DNA from: Eggerthellaceae bacterium
Lineage (GTDB): Bacteria; Actinomycetota; Coriobacteriia; Coriobacteriales; Eggerthellaceae
Length of the DNA stretch: 64,000 nt
Assembly: GCA_015062605.1 (NCBI GenBank)
Contig: SUUI01000008.1
Location: 1 to 64,000 of the forward strand
Direction of reading: 5' to 3'
In this document: positions 1 through 8,526 of the stretch, piece by piece
How the letters are laid out: the number at the start of each line of letters is the position of its first letter
Position numbering within the stretch: position 1 is the stretch's first letter
The notes under the pieces: generated by a model
Databases searched by the model: none
Seen by the model: the letters and a program-made list of their open reading frames with translations, nothing else
Told to the model about the DNA's origin: nothing
Made by a program: the position numbers and the translations under genes

Positions 1-347
1 CCCGAGGGTCTCGTGATCACTCCCCGAGGGCTGAGTACAGAAAGTGTACTCAGTGGTGAGTACAGGTGAGTACACCCTTGGAGCACCTCGGCGAAAATAC
101 TCCCCAATAACGAAACATCACGTTGATACACGTGGCAACACGGGAGAGCACGAGACGACAAGCTGTTAGTGTGAGGAAACCTCCCGGAACAGTTGAGTGG
201 GAGTAGGGCGTCAGCATTCTCCTGCCGCGAGAGATTTCCAGACTGCCAGCTTATTTCGTCTTTGGGTGCCAGGGTGGAAGTCTCGCGCAGTTTGGGCAAT
301 AATAGTGTGCGGGTACCAATGTTTCTTCAGGCGGAAAGGAGCTTACC
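1..347. other. Intergenic region upstream of the bile salt hydrolase with repeated operator-like words
   Basis: No convincing gene is visible. The word TGAGTACA occurs at 32-39, 57-64 and 67-74 and in inverted form at 45-52. The first pair makes a 9-bp inverted repeat (31-39/45-53) with a 5-nt spacer. A second pattern, CACG at 119, 129, 139 and 149, recurs every 10 bp. Both lie where operators for the downstream hydrolase could be, but no regulator for them is encoded in the window. Confidence 0.45.
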
Positions 348-1304
348 ATGTGCACGGGAGTTCGCTTCACAGACGGACACGGCAACATGTACTTCGGGCG
401 CAATCTGGATTGGAGTTGCGGCTACGGCGAGCACGTGGTTATCACTCCGACTGGCTGGAGCCCCGATTCCCCGTTTGGTGCCATCAGTGCCATCAGCCGA
501 CCCATCTACGGGATGGGCATCGTGTCCGAAAACACCCCTCTGTACTTCGATTGCGCGAACGATGCGGGTCTCGCCGTTGCCGGCCTGAACTTCCCGGGCT
601 ATGCCCAATACGAAGCCGCTCCGGTACAGGGAAAGACCAATGTGTGCGCATGGGAGTTCCCTTTATGGGTGGTTGCCAACTTCCGAACGGTTGACGAAGT
701 AGAATCCGCCCTTGCAGAAACGGCCATCGTGGATAGGCCCATCAACGACCAATACCCGTCCTCTCTGCTGCACTGGATCATCGGCGACGCGGAGCGCAGC
801 ATCGTGGTGGAGTACACGGCGCAGGGCATGCAGGTCTTCGGCAACGGCTTCGATGTCCTGGCCAACCAACCCGGTTTCGCCTATCACGCAGAAAACGTCC
901 GGAACTATATCGGCTGCTCTCCCGAGGTCGAAGGTCCCGTCTCCTGGCGCACGGCTGAGCTCTCCTCTTACGGAAGCGGAAGCGGCATGCGCGGAATCCC
1001 TGGCGACTGCTACTCTCCCTCGCGTTTCGTACGCGCCGCGTATCATAATGCCTTCTATCCGCAAAAGGACACCGAGGCCGAAAACGTATCGCGCCTGTTC
1101 CACACGCTGGGGAGCGTTGCGATGGTGGACGGAGCATCCAAGATGCTCGACGGCGCTTACGAGATAACCGTCTATACCGGTGGCCTGTCCACGCGCACGA
1201 ACACCTACTATTACAACACCTACGACGACCCGGCTATCAGAAGCGTGGCACTTTCCGACTACGATACGGATGGAACCGAACTGATTGAAGTTGACCGCTT
1301 CTAG
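348..1304 (+). CDS. bsh: Choloylglycine (bile salt) hydrolase / penicillin V acylase family
   Basis: This is an Ntn-hydrolase of the choloylglycine hydrolase family, 318 aa, the usual length. Such enzymes cleave the amide bond of glycine- or taurine-conjugated bile acids. The start is set by the second codon: Met is removed so that Cys2 becomes the nucleophile. The expected active-site residues are in place: Cys2, Arg18, Asp21, Asn81 in NFPGY, Asn173 in NQPGF and Arg226 in SPSRF. No signal peptide is visible, so the enzyme is probably cytoplasmic. GGAAAGGAG precedes the ATG. It stands alone between the repeat-rich upstream region and a hairpin at 1526-1560. Bile salt hydrolase fits a gut organism better than penicillin V acylase, but substrate cannot be settled from sequence. 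Confidence 0.92.
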   Translation: MCTGVRFTDGHGNMYFGRNLDWSCGYGEHVVITPTGWSPDSPFGAISAISRPIYGMGIVSENTPLYFDCANDAGLAVAGLNFPGYAQYEAAPVQGKTNVCAWEFPLWVVANFRTVDEVESALAETAIVDRPINDQYPSSLLHWIIGDAERSIVVEYTAQGMQVFGNGFDVLANQPGFAYHAENVRNYIGCSPEVEGPVSWRTAELSSYGSGSGMRGIPGDCYSPSRFVRAAYHNAFYPQKDTEAENVSRLFHTLGSVAMVDGASKMLDGAYEITVYTGGLSTRTNTYYYNTYDDPAIRSVALSDYDTDGTELIEVDRF

Positions 1305-1655
1305 CCTCTCAAAACTGCTTGATGAGCCTGAGGGTTCAGCCTATGTTTGCAGGAAAGATGTAGGCCGTCCCGTAAGGCGAGCAGTTTGTGCCTCCATCGA
1401 AATGCATGTCGTACTCCTTTCTCTTATCTACGCTCTCTCACTGAAATCGTAGTGCGCAAGAGTAGTCATGAGAATGGGAGTGACGATTAGCGGTTTCAAA
1501 TGAGTTTTCTCTACCTAATATGATAAACCCCTCTGCAGAAACACATAAGGCAGAGGGGTTGTTTAAGATTGTGTAAGCCAGCTTTGGATGAACCATCAAT
1601 TGCCGTAAGATTCCTAGGGGCAACTGAGGCTATCGATGAGATTGCCTAATAGATA
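1305..1655. other. Intergenic region between convergent genes
   Basis: No gene is supported in this stretch. It holds the hairpin at 1526-1560 and a loosely spaced 8-bp inverted pair (AAACTGCT near 1313, AGCAGTTT near 1380), which is probably incidental. Confidence 0.5.
1526..1560. terminator. Bidirectional hairpin terminator candidate
   Basis: Arms AACCCCTCTGC (1526-1536) and GCAGAGGGGTT (1550-1560) pair perfectly over 11 bp with a 13-nt loop. Flanking U-rich stretches are weak on both strands (GTTTAAG on plus, TTTATCA on minus). It lies between the convergent hydrolase and DUF1232 genes. Confidence 0.55.
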
Positions 1656-2108
1656 TTATGCTTCAGCAACCTCGGCGTTTTGCTTCTTTTCGGCATCTTC
1701 CGGAAGAACGAAGCCCAGTCTCCAAGCCTCGAATGCCCGTATTTCCTTCTCGTTCAGCTTGATGGCAAGCGCCACGACGGCGACATCATCTACCCAACCC
1801 AGAAATGGGATGCTGTCGGGGATGAGATCCTTGCCCTTCACCAGGTAAATCAGTGCGCCAAGTACGCATGCGATGACTTTCGGTGAAATCTCGGTATACT
1901 CACCCGTCACGTAGCTTTTGATCATGCTTGCCATTGTCGGCACTTTCGCGAGGGAGCCTGCGAGTGCCCCAGGAAGGCCGCTAATCCGCTCCTTTACCTG
2001 CCCGAGGAGGTCGTTTACCTTATCGGGGTCATCCATCATGCTCTTTGCTTGCGACATGCCGATGTCAAGAATCGACTGCGCGCTTTCTTCGCTTACTTGC
2101 TCTGCCAT
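1656..2108 (-). CDS. DUF1232 (YkvA-like) domain protein
   Basis: 150-aa protein with a DUF1232 domain at about residues 70-120. The diagnostic stretch contains ALIYLVKGKDLIPDSIPFLG followed by WVDDVAVV, typical of this small membrane-associated family of unknown function. The N-terminal half is hydrophilic and helical (VNDLLGQVKERISGLPG). SD AAGGAGGG lies before the ATG. It follows the XRE-AbrB regulator and ABC genes in the same direction with a gap of about 107 bp, so it may be a separate unit. No biochemical role can be assigned. Confidence 0.8.
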   Translation of the reverse strand: MAEQVSEESAQSILDIGMSQAKSMMDDPDKVNDLLGQVKERISGLPGALAGSLAKVPTMASMIKSYVTGEYTEISPKVIACVLGALIYLVKGKDLIPDSIPFLGWVDDVAVVALAIKLNEKEIRAFEAWRLGFVLPEDAEKKQNAEVAEA

Positions 2109-2215
2109 TTCGCCCTCCTTAAGAATGAATAGCTTTTTCGCTCATTGCCACTATAGCATACGTCAAGCGGCGCGAAGCACTGCTGTCGTCATGTGGGCTT
2201 TCAATCAATCACGCG

Positions 2216-2653
2216 CTACTTGCCTGCCGATGAAAAAGCCTGGTTTATTAGCTCGAGTTTCTTCTCGAAGATCTCAGCTGGAACGAGAGCGAATCCCTCG
2301 GCATCCTCACTGAGCAAAATGAGCCTTTGTCCTGTTTTGAGCTTGAAGTGGTCACGTGCAGCTTTCGGGATGACGATTTGACCGCGTTCGTTCATTGTGA
2401 CGGAGCCCCACATGTTCTTGCCTTTGGGTGCGGGAGGTAATACGCGACCATCGTCCGTTGCCTCGGTCTTCAGCAAGCCGTCCACTGTAGTGCCGTAGAC
2501 CTGCGCCAGACGTTGGCATTTCTCGACATCGGGGACGGTAGAGCCATTTTCCCATTTCGCATATGCTTGACGGGAGATGCCGATCTTTCCGGCAATCTCT
2601 TCCTGCGAGAAGCCGTGGATGTTACGCAACATGAGCAGATTATCCTTCAGCAT
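2216..2653 (-). CDS. XRE-family HTH regulator with C-terminal AbrB/SpoVT-like domain
   Basis: This likely cytoplasmic transcription factor carries two DNA-binding modules. Residues 1-60 form an XRE helix-turn-helix (FSQEEIAGKIGISRQAYAKW). Residues about 85-125 form a swapped-hairpin AbrB/MazE-type domain (MNERGQIVIPKAARDHF, then LKTGQRLILL). I place the start at the second ATG (2653) because AGGAG then sits 6-7 nt away, whereas it abuts the ATG at 2659. The gene begins 9 bp after the stop of the ABC permease, so it is probably the third gene of that cassette and may regulate it. A tandem 9-bp repeat upstream of the cassette (4105-4122) is a possible target, by inference. Confidence 0.85.
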   Translation of the reverse strand: MLKDNLLMLRNIHGFSQEEIAGKIGISRQAYAKWENGSTVPDVEKCQRLAQVYGTTVDGLLKTEATDDGRVLPPAPKGKNMWGSVTMNERGQIVIPKAARDHFKLKTGQRLILLSEDAEGFALVPAEIFEKKLELINQAFSSAGK

Positions 2654-2662
2654 GTCCATCTC

Positions 2663-3316
2663 CTATAAATCCGTCTTTTCGAAGCTTGCCGCAGCGTTTC
2701 TCAAAGCCAGCCACGTGAGAACGATATAGCACACTACTCCCGCTGCGAGCAAGCCGAGCTGCAAGGGGAGGTTCGCAAAACCGAATGCATTTAGCGCCTC
2801 AAAACCAGGGATGTAATGCGCGGCCTCCGCAATGCCCATTATCGCGAACGCAACGATAATGAAGGTCACGAAGGGCTTCGCGAACTTATACGATGTCTTG
2901 AAAAACCCCGCTATGAAGAAAAGGTTGAACAATCCGAACAACAGAAACGCCACTCCGAGGGCAAACGGATTCGCGTTCATAAGCGCGTTTTGCAGATATA
3001 CCGGTGAATCTGCGAGCGCCGTCATGCGAACGATCACCACGATCGCCATCAGCAACAGCGTGCTCAGCTCGATGATGCATGAGAAGTACACCTTGCCCTT
3101 CGCCACGTCTTGTTTCGACACGGGCAAAAGCGCCGAAAACACCAGGTCGTTCGCTTCGCGTGCGTTCTGGAAGCTTTGGAAGATGCCAAGGCACGAGAAG
3201 AACACGCCGCAGAGAATCGGGTATCCTGGCAAAAAGAACATCAAGCCGAACGCGATGAAGATGTAGGAGAGGATAGAGGCGGAGAGCTTCATTTCCTTGA
3301 AGAGCAGGTTACGCAT
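2663..3316 (-). CDS. ABC-2 type transporter permease
   Basis: 217-aa integral membrane protein with about six hydrophobic segments (for example ILSYIFIAFGLMFFLPG near the N-terminus and LLAAGVVCYIVLTWLAL near the C-terminus). Length and architecture fit the ABC-2 exporter permease superfamily. Its start overlaps the end of the upstream ATPase gene by 8 bp, implying translational coupling and a shared complex. The substrate is unknown. Cassettes of this kind with a linked small regulator are often used for peptide antibiotic resistance or export, but nothing here proves that. Confidence 0.8.
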   Translation of the reverse strand: MRNLLFKEMKLSASILSYIFIAFGLMFFLPGYPILCGVFFSCLGIFQSFQNAREANDLVFSALLPVSKQDVAKGKVYFSCIIELSTLLLMAIVVIVRMTALADSPVYLQNALMNANPFALGVAFLLFGLFNLFFIAGFFKTSYKFAKPFVTFIIVAFAIMGIAEAAHYIPGFEALNAFGFANLPLQLGLLAAGVVCYIVLTWLALRNAAASFEKTDL

Positions 3317-4031
3317 TTAAGGTCCCCCTTTCCAGACGCAGGAACGCTTCCTCGAGGGTTTCATCCTGTCCTTGATATCGCTGTGCAAACTCCTTTCTGG
3401 AGATAGCTGCCACGATGCGCCCCTTTGAGATGTACACGATGTCGTCTGCGCATTTCTCGATGTCGGAGATGATGTGCGTTGAGAAGAAGATAGCCACCCC
3501 AGCTTGCTTGATTTGACCGAAGAGTTCGAGGAGCTCGTCACGCGAGAACGGATCGAGGCCACTCGTCGGCTCATCGAGGATGAGGGTTTCTGCGTTGTGG
3601 GAGAGCGCGAACAGGAGGTTGCATTTCACTTTCATACCGTCGGATAGCTCACGAGGTGTCTTGTTTTCGTCGAGGGCGAACATACGCAGATAGCTTTCAT
3701 ACTTCGCATCGTCCCACGTGTCGTAGAAGCGTTTCATTACGTCTTTGATATCGCGGATTCTCTTGCGTGGATACCAGCTTATGGTGCCCGTAGAGTAGCC
3801 GATACGCTTCTTGATATGCGCTTCATTGCCCGCAAGCGGCAAGCCGAAGTAATCAATTTCGCCACAGTCAGGATGAATTAGATTCAACATCGATTTAATG
3901 GTCGTAGTTTTGCCGGCACCGTTTCTTCCTATGAAGCCGGTTATCCTGCCTGCTTTGAGCGAGAACGAAACCGCATCGAGCGTGAAACCAGGGTACTTTT
4001 TTGTTAAGTTTCGTATGCTTACGATATCCAT
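3309..4031 (-). CDS. ABC transporter ATP-binding protein
   Basis: 240-aa nucleotide-binding subunit. Walker A is GRNGAGKTT near residue 36, Walker B is ETLILDEPTSGLD near 150, and the H-loop is FFSTHII. The signature region reads ELSDGMKVK, a relaxed form of LSGGQ common in ABC-2 exporters of the YtrB/BcrA type. It pairs with the overlapping downstream permease and the XRE-AbrB regulator. The gene is preceded by a 186-bp spacer that separates it from the other ABC cassette. Confidence 0.9.
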   Translation of the reverse strand: MDIVSIRNLTKKYPGFTLDAVSFSLKAGRITGFIGRNGAGKTTTIKSMLNLIHPDCGEIDYFGLPLAGNEAHIKKRIGYSTGTISWYPRKRIRDIKDVMKRFYDTWDDAKYESYLRMFALDENKTPRELSDGMKVKCNLLFALSHNAETLILDEPTSGLDPFSRDELLELFGQIKQAGVAIFFSTHIISDIEKCADDIVYISKGRIVAAISRKEFAQRYQGQDETLEEAFLRLERGTLNA

Positions 4032-4104
4032 TGCATCTCCTCAGAAAGATTTGATTTATAGGAATATCGTATCGTCTGGTTGCGTCTCCTTCTACCAACC
4101 ATGC

Positions 4105-4122
4105 TTGGCGAATTTGGCGAAT
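4105..4122. repeat. Perfect 9-bp tandem direct repeat upstream of ABC-XRE operon
   Basis: TTGGCGAAT occurs twice head-to-tail (4105-4113 and 4114-4122), about 75 bp upstream of the ATPase start at 4031. Location and size are compatible with an operator, perhaps for the XRE-AbrB protein in the same cassette. This is inference. Confidence 0.35.
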
Positions 4123-4217
4123 AATTGTTAACTTTGGTTGCTTTTCAGCCTGTATGGTCTACCCGCGGACGTCTTGCGGTTCCTACGGTAATCCCCGCAA
4201 GTCAAGACAAATGCACA

Positions 4218-5816
4218 TTACAGCTCAGCGAAAAGCTGGCTTCCCTTGGTGTCGAGCCAATGCAGCAAATACGCTGCGATGCCTAAGAACAGCACGATCC
4301 ATACAGCCATGTACGTTGTGGCATCGAGTGCTGATCCAAAAAGGAAATAGATGAGGATGAACGCTATGGCGATCCCCCAACCCCCGAGCATCAAGACAAT
4401 GACAGCTCCGCTTCGCTTGAGGGGCATGAGTTCGTTCGTCCAGGAGACGTTAGCCATTTTCACGCCGAGGAACGAGCCTGCCATTGACGTGAACACCACA
4501 TACGCGAATGGCACGATGCACATGAGCGCCTTGGGTGTAGCGGGCAGGTCGAGTGCGAACGCAAGGCACGCAACCGCAATAGCCAGTGGAGCCGCCGTCA
4601 GGACAAGATGTACGACTGCTTTGGCGCGCAACACGTTCTTTGACGCTATAGGAAGCGACTGCAGGATCCATAGGCTCCTACCTTCAAGCGATACCGATGG
4701 TGCCGCAATGGTATTGGTTCCAGCAAACATGCACAGCGCTCCGCATAAAACTACGCAAACGAATGCGAGATCGTTTCCCCAGATTTCAACTATCAGCTCG
4801 TTGATAGACTGGGCATTCAAAAGTGTCACCACACCGAAAACCAGTATGAACAAGGAACCCATACTTGAATTCAGAATATAGTTGGCGTTCGAGCGGTATT
4901 TCGCGAATTCCTTGCTCACAAGCGCGCTGAACGGCGATTTGAAGCTTGCGGTTTTCTCAACATAGCGGACACGTTTGGTTTTGGCTGAGGCTGTTGCGAG
5001 CTTTAGATAGCTATGCGACAGCGCCATCCAGGTCAATGCGACGAGTACGATGGCGATTACCAAGAACGCAGCGGTTGCTGTTACGTTACCCTCGCCGATG
5101 CTGCCGAACAGGTAGATGACATAAGCGGCGTCCTTTGCGCTGGCGCTGTACGCCGCGGCGTTCGCAATCAGCTCCATCATCGCTTCGCCAGCCTGGAAGT
5201 AGACGAAGTAGTACAGCGCGAGGAACGCCACGATGATGAGAACGGAAAGTAAGCTCTTATTTTCAAGCCTCAAGGCGATTTTCGCGACAATCCAGCTGAA
5301 CAGGCATCCAACGCACAATACAACGGCTGCAGAGATGATGAGCAACGTGATACCACAGAGCACTTCCACGATGCCCGCAGAAGCGGTTCCCCAATACACA
5401 ACGAGCGCGGGTACCAGCGCAATAGCCGTATACAGGGTTCCGAGTAGAAACGTGCTCATGAGGCGCGCGGCAACGATGTCCTTTATCGGGATGGGCAACG
5501 ACAGCAACAGATCATTGTCTTTTGCGAGAAAAAGGGCCGCATAACCAGTAGCCACCGCGCCGAACACGCCGATCAGAATGGCGGTTCCTGCCATGATTAC
5601 GAAGTACAGCCAACCTGCATTCGCATTGACCAAAGGCCAGCATAGCGTAACCGCCAACGAAACGAACATGCTTCCGAACACGCCGAATATGAGGATGACG
5701 AAGAACGCGAACCATGCGATGATGGACCCTTTCGAGCGCATCTGGTTCTTTTTCGCATCGTAGAAGTAGCCCTTGAAGATCTCTTGGAATTGCTTCTTCA
5801 GCAGGATCTTGAACAT
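4218..5816 (-). CDS. Large ABC exporter permease (putative)
   Basis: 532-aa polytopic membrane protein with roughly 12 hydrophobic segments, arranged as two ABC-2-like halves separated near residues 270-310 by a basic hydrophilic stretch (SAKTKRVRYVEK). It begins exactly one base after the stop of the adjacent ATPase gene (5817), so the two are co-transcribed and very probably form one exporter. The N-terminus (MFKILLKKQFQEIFKGYFYD) is typical of large ABC exporter permeases of Firmicutes and Actinobacteria with unknown substrate. Confidence 0.8.
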   Translation of the reverse strand: MFKILLKKQFQEIFKGYFYDAKKNQMRSKGSIIAWFAFFVILIFGVFGSMFVSLAVTLCWPLVNANAGWLYFVIMAGTAILIGVFGAVATGYAALFLAKDNDLLLSLPIPIKDIVAARLMSTFLLGTLYTAIALVPALVVYWGTASAGIVEVLCGITLLIISAAVVLCVGCLFSWIVAKIALRLENKSLLSVLIIVAFLALYYFVYFQAGEAMMELIANAAAYSASAKDAAYVIYLFGSIGEGNVTATAAFLVIAIVLVALTWMALSHSYLKLATASAKTKRVRYVEKTASFKSPFSALVSKEFAKYRSNANYILNSSMGSLFILVFGVVTLLNAQSINELIVEIWGNDLAFVCVVLCGALCMFAGTNTIAAPSVSLEGRSLWILQSLPIASKNVLRAKAVVHLVLTAAPLAIAVACLAFALDLPATPKALMCIVPFAYVVFTSMAGSFLGVKMANVSWTNELMPLKRSGAVIVLMLGGWGIAIAFILIYFLFGSALDATTYMAVWIVLFLGIAAYLLHWLDTKGSQLFAEL

Positions 5817-6524
5817 CTACTCAGCCTCCAGCTCCAGGAAAGCCTCTTCGAGGCTATCATCGCCCTTGACCTCTTCCATCGTGCCCGAGCGCACAAGCCT
5901 GCCTTGACGGATGATCGCCACCTTGTCGCACAGCTTCTCGGCAACCTCGAGCACATGCGTGGAGAAGAAGATCGCACCACCTGCGTCGCAGTGTTCGCGC
6001 ATCATCAGCTTGAGGGTGTGCGATGCTTTCGGGTCGAGTCCGACGAAGGGCTCATCCATCACGATGAGCTTGGGTGCATGCATCCAAGCTGCGATGACGG
6101 CTAGTTTCTGCTTCATGCCATGCGAATAGGAGGCGATTGGCTGAGCGAGGTCTTTTGTAAGCCCGAAGGTGTCAGCCAGCTCGCGAATCCTAAGCTGGCG
6201 CTCATCGGGTGAAATGCGGAAAACGTCTCCGATGAAATTGAGGTATTTGATGCCGCTCATGTACTCGTACAGGTCAGGGTTATCGGGGATGTACGCAAGA
6301 ACGCCCTTGCAATAAAGCGGTTCCTCCGCAATCGAGTGACCGTCGATGTACACGGTACCCGAATCGAATTGCAGGATGCCGACTGCGCACTTGATAGTGG
6401 TCGTCTTGCCGGCGCCGTTGGGTCCGATGAAACCGTAAATCTCACCAGGTGCGATGTGAAGCGAAAGGTCGTCTACGGCGAGCTTATCGCCATATCGTTT
6501 CGTCAAATGCTCGATGTTCAACAT
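5817..6524 (-). CDS. ABC transporter ATP-binding protein
   Basis: 235-aa ATPase with Walker A GPNGAGKTTTIK near residue 36, signature YSHGMKQKL near 133, Walker B KLIVMDEPFVGLD near 153, and H-loop FFSTHVL. It lies directly before the 532-aa permease with no gap, forming a two-gene exporter. It is only moderately similar to the ATPase at 3309-4031, so this is a second independent cassette rather than a recent duplicate. Confidence 0.92.
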   Translation of the reverse strand: MLNIEHLTKRYGDKLAVDDLSLHIAPGEIYGFIGPNGAGKTTTIKCAVGILQFDSGTVYIDGHSIAEEPLYCKGVLAYIPDNPDLYEYMSGIKYLNFIGDVFRISPDERQLRIRELADTFGLTKDLAQPIASYSHGMKQKLAVIAAWMHAPKLIVMDEPFVGLDPKASHTLKLMMREHCDAGGAIFFSTHVLEVAEKLCDKVAIIRQGRLVRSGTMEEVKGDDSLEEAFLELEAE

Positions 6525-6642
6525 TGCTATAGTCCCTCTTTCAGAACTGAATCACCTATTGTTTCCGATCAGCTTGCCGAAGAGTTCGCGCATTGGGGAT
6601 CCGCCCTCTAATAACGAACCTGTTGGAGGGAAATGGTACACC

Positions 6643-7437
6643 TTATCTGTCTGTAATCACGCGGACTCCGGGAGCACGCACGCCAGCGCGGCCGAGCGCT
6701 TCGGTGATTGCTTGTGTCAGGTCGAAATACACCGTCCAATAATCCGCGGATTTACACCATGCGCGCGTCGTGAACTCCATGGCTTCGTTGCTTCCGCCGG
6801 AAAGCCGTGCGAATGGTTCGGGGTCTTTTAGAACAAGGTTATCTGCAGCCATGACGTCCAACATGACCTTTTGCACCTTCGCCACATCCTCGCCCTTTGC
6901 GCAGCCGAATGTCAAATCGACCCTTCGGAGCTCCTCGGAAGACATGTTCGTCACGTTGGCGTTCATGAGCGAGCCGTTTGGAATCGAGACGGCTTTGTTG
7001 TCGATTGTGTTCAGAACGGTGTAGAACAAGTTGATTTCCTTTACGAATCCTTCGCCGCCTGCTGCGCTAATGTAGTCGCCAACTTTGAAAGGACGGAAAA
7101 TAAGCAACATGATGCCGCCAGCAAAATTTGAAAGGGAACCCTGCATCGCCATGCCTATGGCGAGGCCGGCAGAGGCAAGCACTGTGATAATCGAAGCCAT
7201 TGGAATGCCCAGAATACCGATAATCGAAATCAGCAGAATGACGTAAAGTGCGATCTTCGCACCATTGAGTAAGAACTTACGAAGCGTTTCGTCTTGGCGC
7301 TGGAATGCTTTCAGATTTTCCAGAATCTTCAGCAGCTTGTTGACGATCCATTTTCCGATGAACCAAACAAGCAAAGCCAGGATGATTTTCGCAAGTGCCT
7401 CGATGAGGATATCGCCGATTGCCGTTATATCAAACAT
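6643..7437 (-). CDS. mscS: MscS-family mechanosensitive ion channel
   Basis: 264-aa small-conductance mechanosensitive channel that would release solutes on hypo-osmotic shock. TM segments lie near residues 14-35, 55-80 and 82-110. The pore-lining third helix has the family pattern (GLAIGMAMQGSLSNFAGGIM), followed by the beta-domain signature FRPFKVGDYISAAGGEGFV. Length is close to the E. coli protein. It is transcribed toward the ABC genes, separated by about 118 bp, and is probably its own unit. Confidence 0.92.
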   Translation of the reverse strand: MFDITAIGDILIEALAKIILALLVWFIGKWIVNKLLKILENLKAFQRQDETLRKFLLNGAKIALYVILLISIIGILGIPMASIITVLASAGLAIGMAMQGSLSNFAGGIMLLIFRPFKVGDYISAAGGEGFVKEINLFYTVLNTIDNKAVSIPNGSLMNANVTNMSSEELRRVDLTFGCAKGEDVAKVQKVMLDVMAADNLVLKDPEPFARLSGGSNEAMEFTTRAWCKSADYWTVYFDLTQAITEALGRAGVRAPGVRVITDR

Positions 7438-7507
7438 TTCTCCATCCTTTCCGAAACGTTCGTTATGATGCCGTTGCGTGTGCTATCGCACGCAACCTTT
7501 GTAGGTA

Positions 7508-7681
7508 TTGTACCTGCTTGGTTTTATCAATAATACGGGCATCGGTGCGATTGGCTGGGTTCTTGCGATCGTGTCCTACTTCGCCATCTTTGCGTGTATG
7601 GAGGTCATGGTGTGGCGTGCGTTCGGCGTCGATCCACGCACGATTCCCGCGCGCATGCGCGACATCCTTGGCGGGAAGTAG
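7508..7681 (+). pseudogene. C-terminal remnant of an integral membrane protein
   Basis: A 57-codon open frame encodes a hydrophobic helix (IGAIGWVLAIVSYFAIFACM) and a basic cytoplasmic-type tail ending in MRDILGGK. An in-frame stop lies just upstream (7502-7504). The only start candidate is a TTG at 7508 with no SD. The translated end looks like the natural C-terminus of a larger transporter-like protein whose 5' part is missing. I do not recognise the parent family. It could instead be a tiny membrane protein. Confidence 0.4.
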
Positions 7682-7934
7682 CGCTTAAGGATTGTTAAAG
7701 ACGATTCCAGCAGCATTGCCACCTCGTGGGGGTCAACTTCGCGTGCACTATCTTATGCGTGCCATCGAAAAGGCAAGGCTTGCCGACATCAGCAGCAACG
7801 GTCTTACGTCGCCACCCAATTGAGATTCCGCGGACATATAATAGTAGGTACGATGGCGCTGCCTTTATCCCGGATGAGGGGGAAGGCGCGTCATCGTTAG
7901 AGCGAAAACCGCAAGGCATTAGAAGGCGAGTGAC

Positions 7935-8462
7935 GTGGAATATCGGTTGCCAACCCTTGAAGACAAGGCTGATCTGCAGGATTATCTCGACGAATGCAGT
8001 GCGATCGTCGAGCAGAGCGTGATGCTGCATCAGGATTTGTTCGAGGAGGATTATCCCGCGTGGGTCGCCACGATCGAGCGATACGCCCGCGAGGGCAATG
8101 CGGATTGGGGCAGGTCGCTTTTCATTCTCTGCCGCGACGGTGGCGATGATGGCACCGACGGCGAGCTCGTCGGCCTTTTGTGCATCCGCTACGAACTCAC
8201 ACCCGAGCTCGAGGCGATTTACGGGCACATCGGGTACTCGGTGAGACCCTCGAAGCGCAAGCGGGGTTATGCCACGCGGATGCTCCAGCATGCATTGGAC
8301 GTGTGCAGGGGCCTCGGGTTGGAATCGGTGACGCTCGGCTGCTACAAAGCGAACGTCGCATCTGCTGCGGTCATGAAGAAATGCGGTGGCACCCTCGTAG
8401 CCGAAAACGAGAACTACACCGAGGGCCAGATAAGTCAGTATTACGAGATCCGCCTCGTGTAA
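7935..8462 (+). CDS. GNAT-family N-acetyltransferase
   Basis: 175-aa acetyltransferase that would use acetyl-CoA to modify an amine. The core is at residues about 70-160: a beta strand with ELVGLLCIRYEL, the acetyl-CoA-binding motif A as GHIGYSVRPSKRKRGYATRM, and the Asn-containing helix (YKANVASAAVMKKCGG). The GTG start is supported by AAGGCGAG 6-7 nt upstream. It resembles predicted GNATs of unknown substrate (YjaB/RimJ-like). It is followed on the same strand by the sirtuin gene, 64 bp away. Confidence 0.88.
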   Translation: MEYRLPTLEDKADLQDYLDECSAIVEQSVMLHQDLFEEDYPAWVATIERYAREGNADWGRSLFILCRDGGDDGTDGELVGLLCIRYELTPELEAIYGHIGYSVRPSKRKRGYATRMLQHALDVCRGLGLESVTLGCYKANVASAAVMKKCGGTLVAENENYTEGQISQYYEIRLV

Positions 8463-8526
8463 TTTCTCGAGTAACCTTAATCGTGTAACCTAGAGCATGC
8501 GGACGGAAACGACAAAGAGGTGCATC

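Noticed and set aside
1313-1390. AAACTGCT/AGCAGTTT inverted pair after the bile salt hydrolase
   Set aside because: Arms of 8 bp separated by about 60 nt without supporting inner pairing are easily produced by chance.
7695-8291. 198-codon minus-strand frame opposite the GNAT gene
   Set aside because: The plus-strand GNAT protein has clear motifs and an SD. The antisense product has none.
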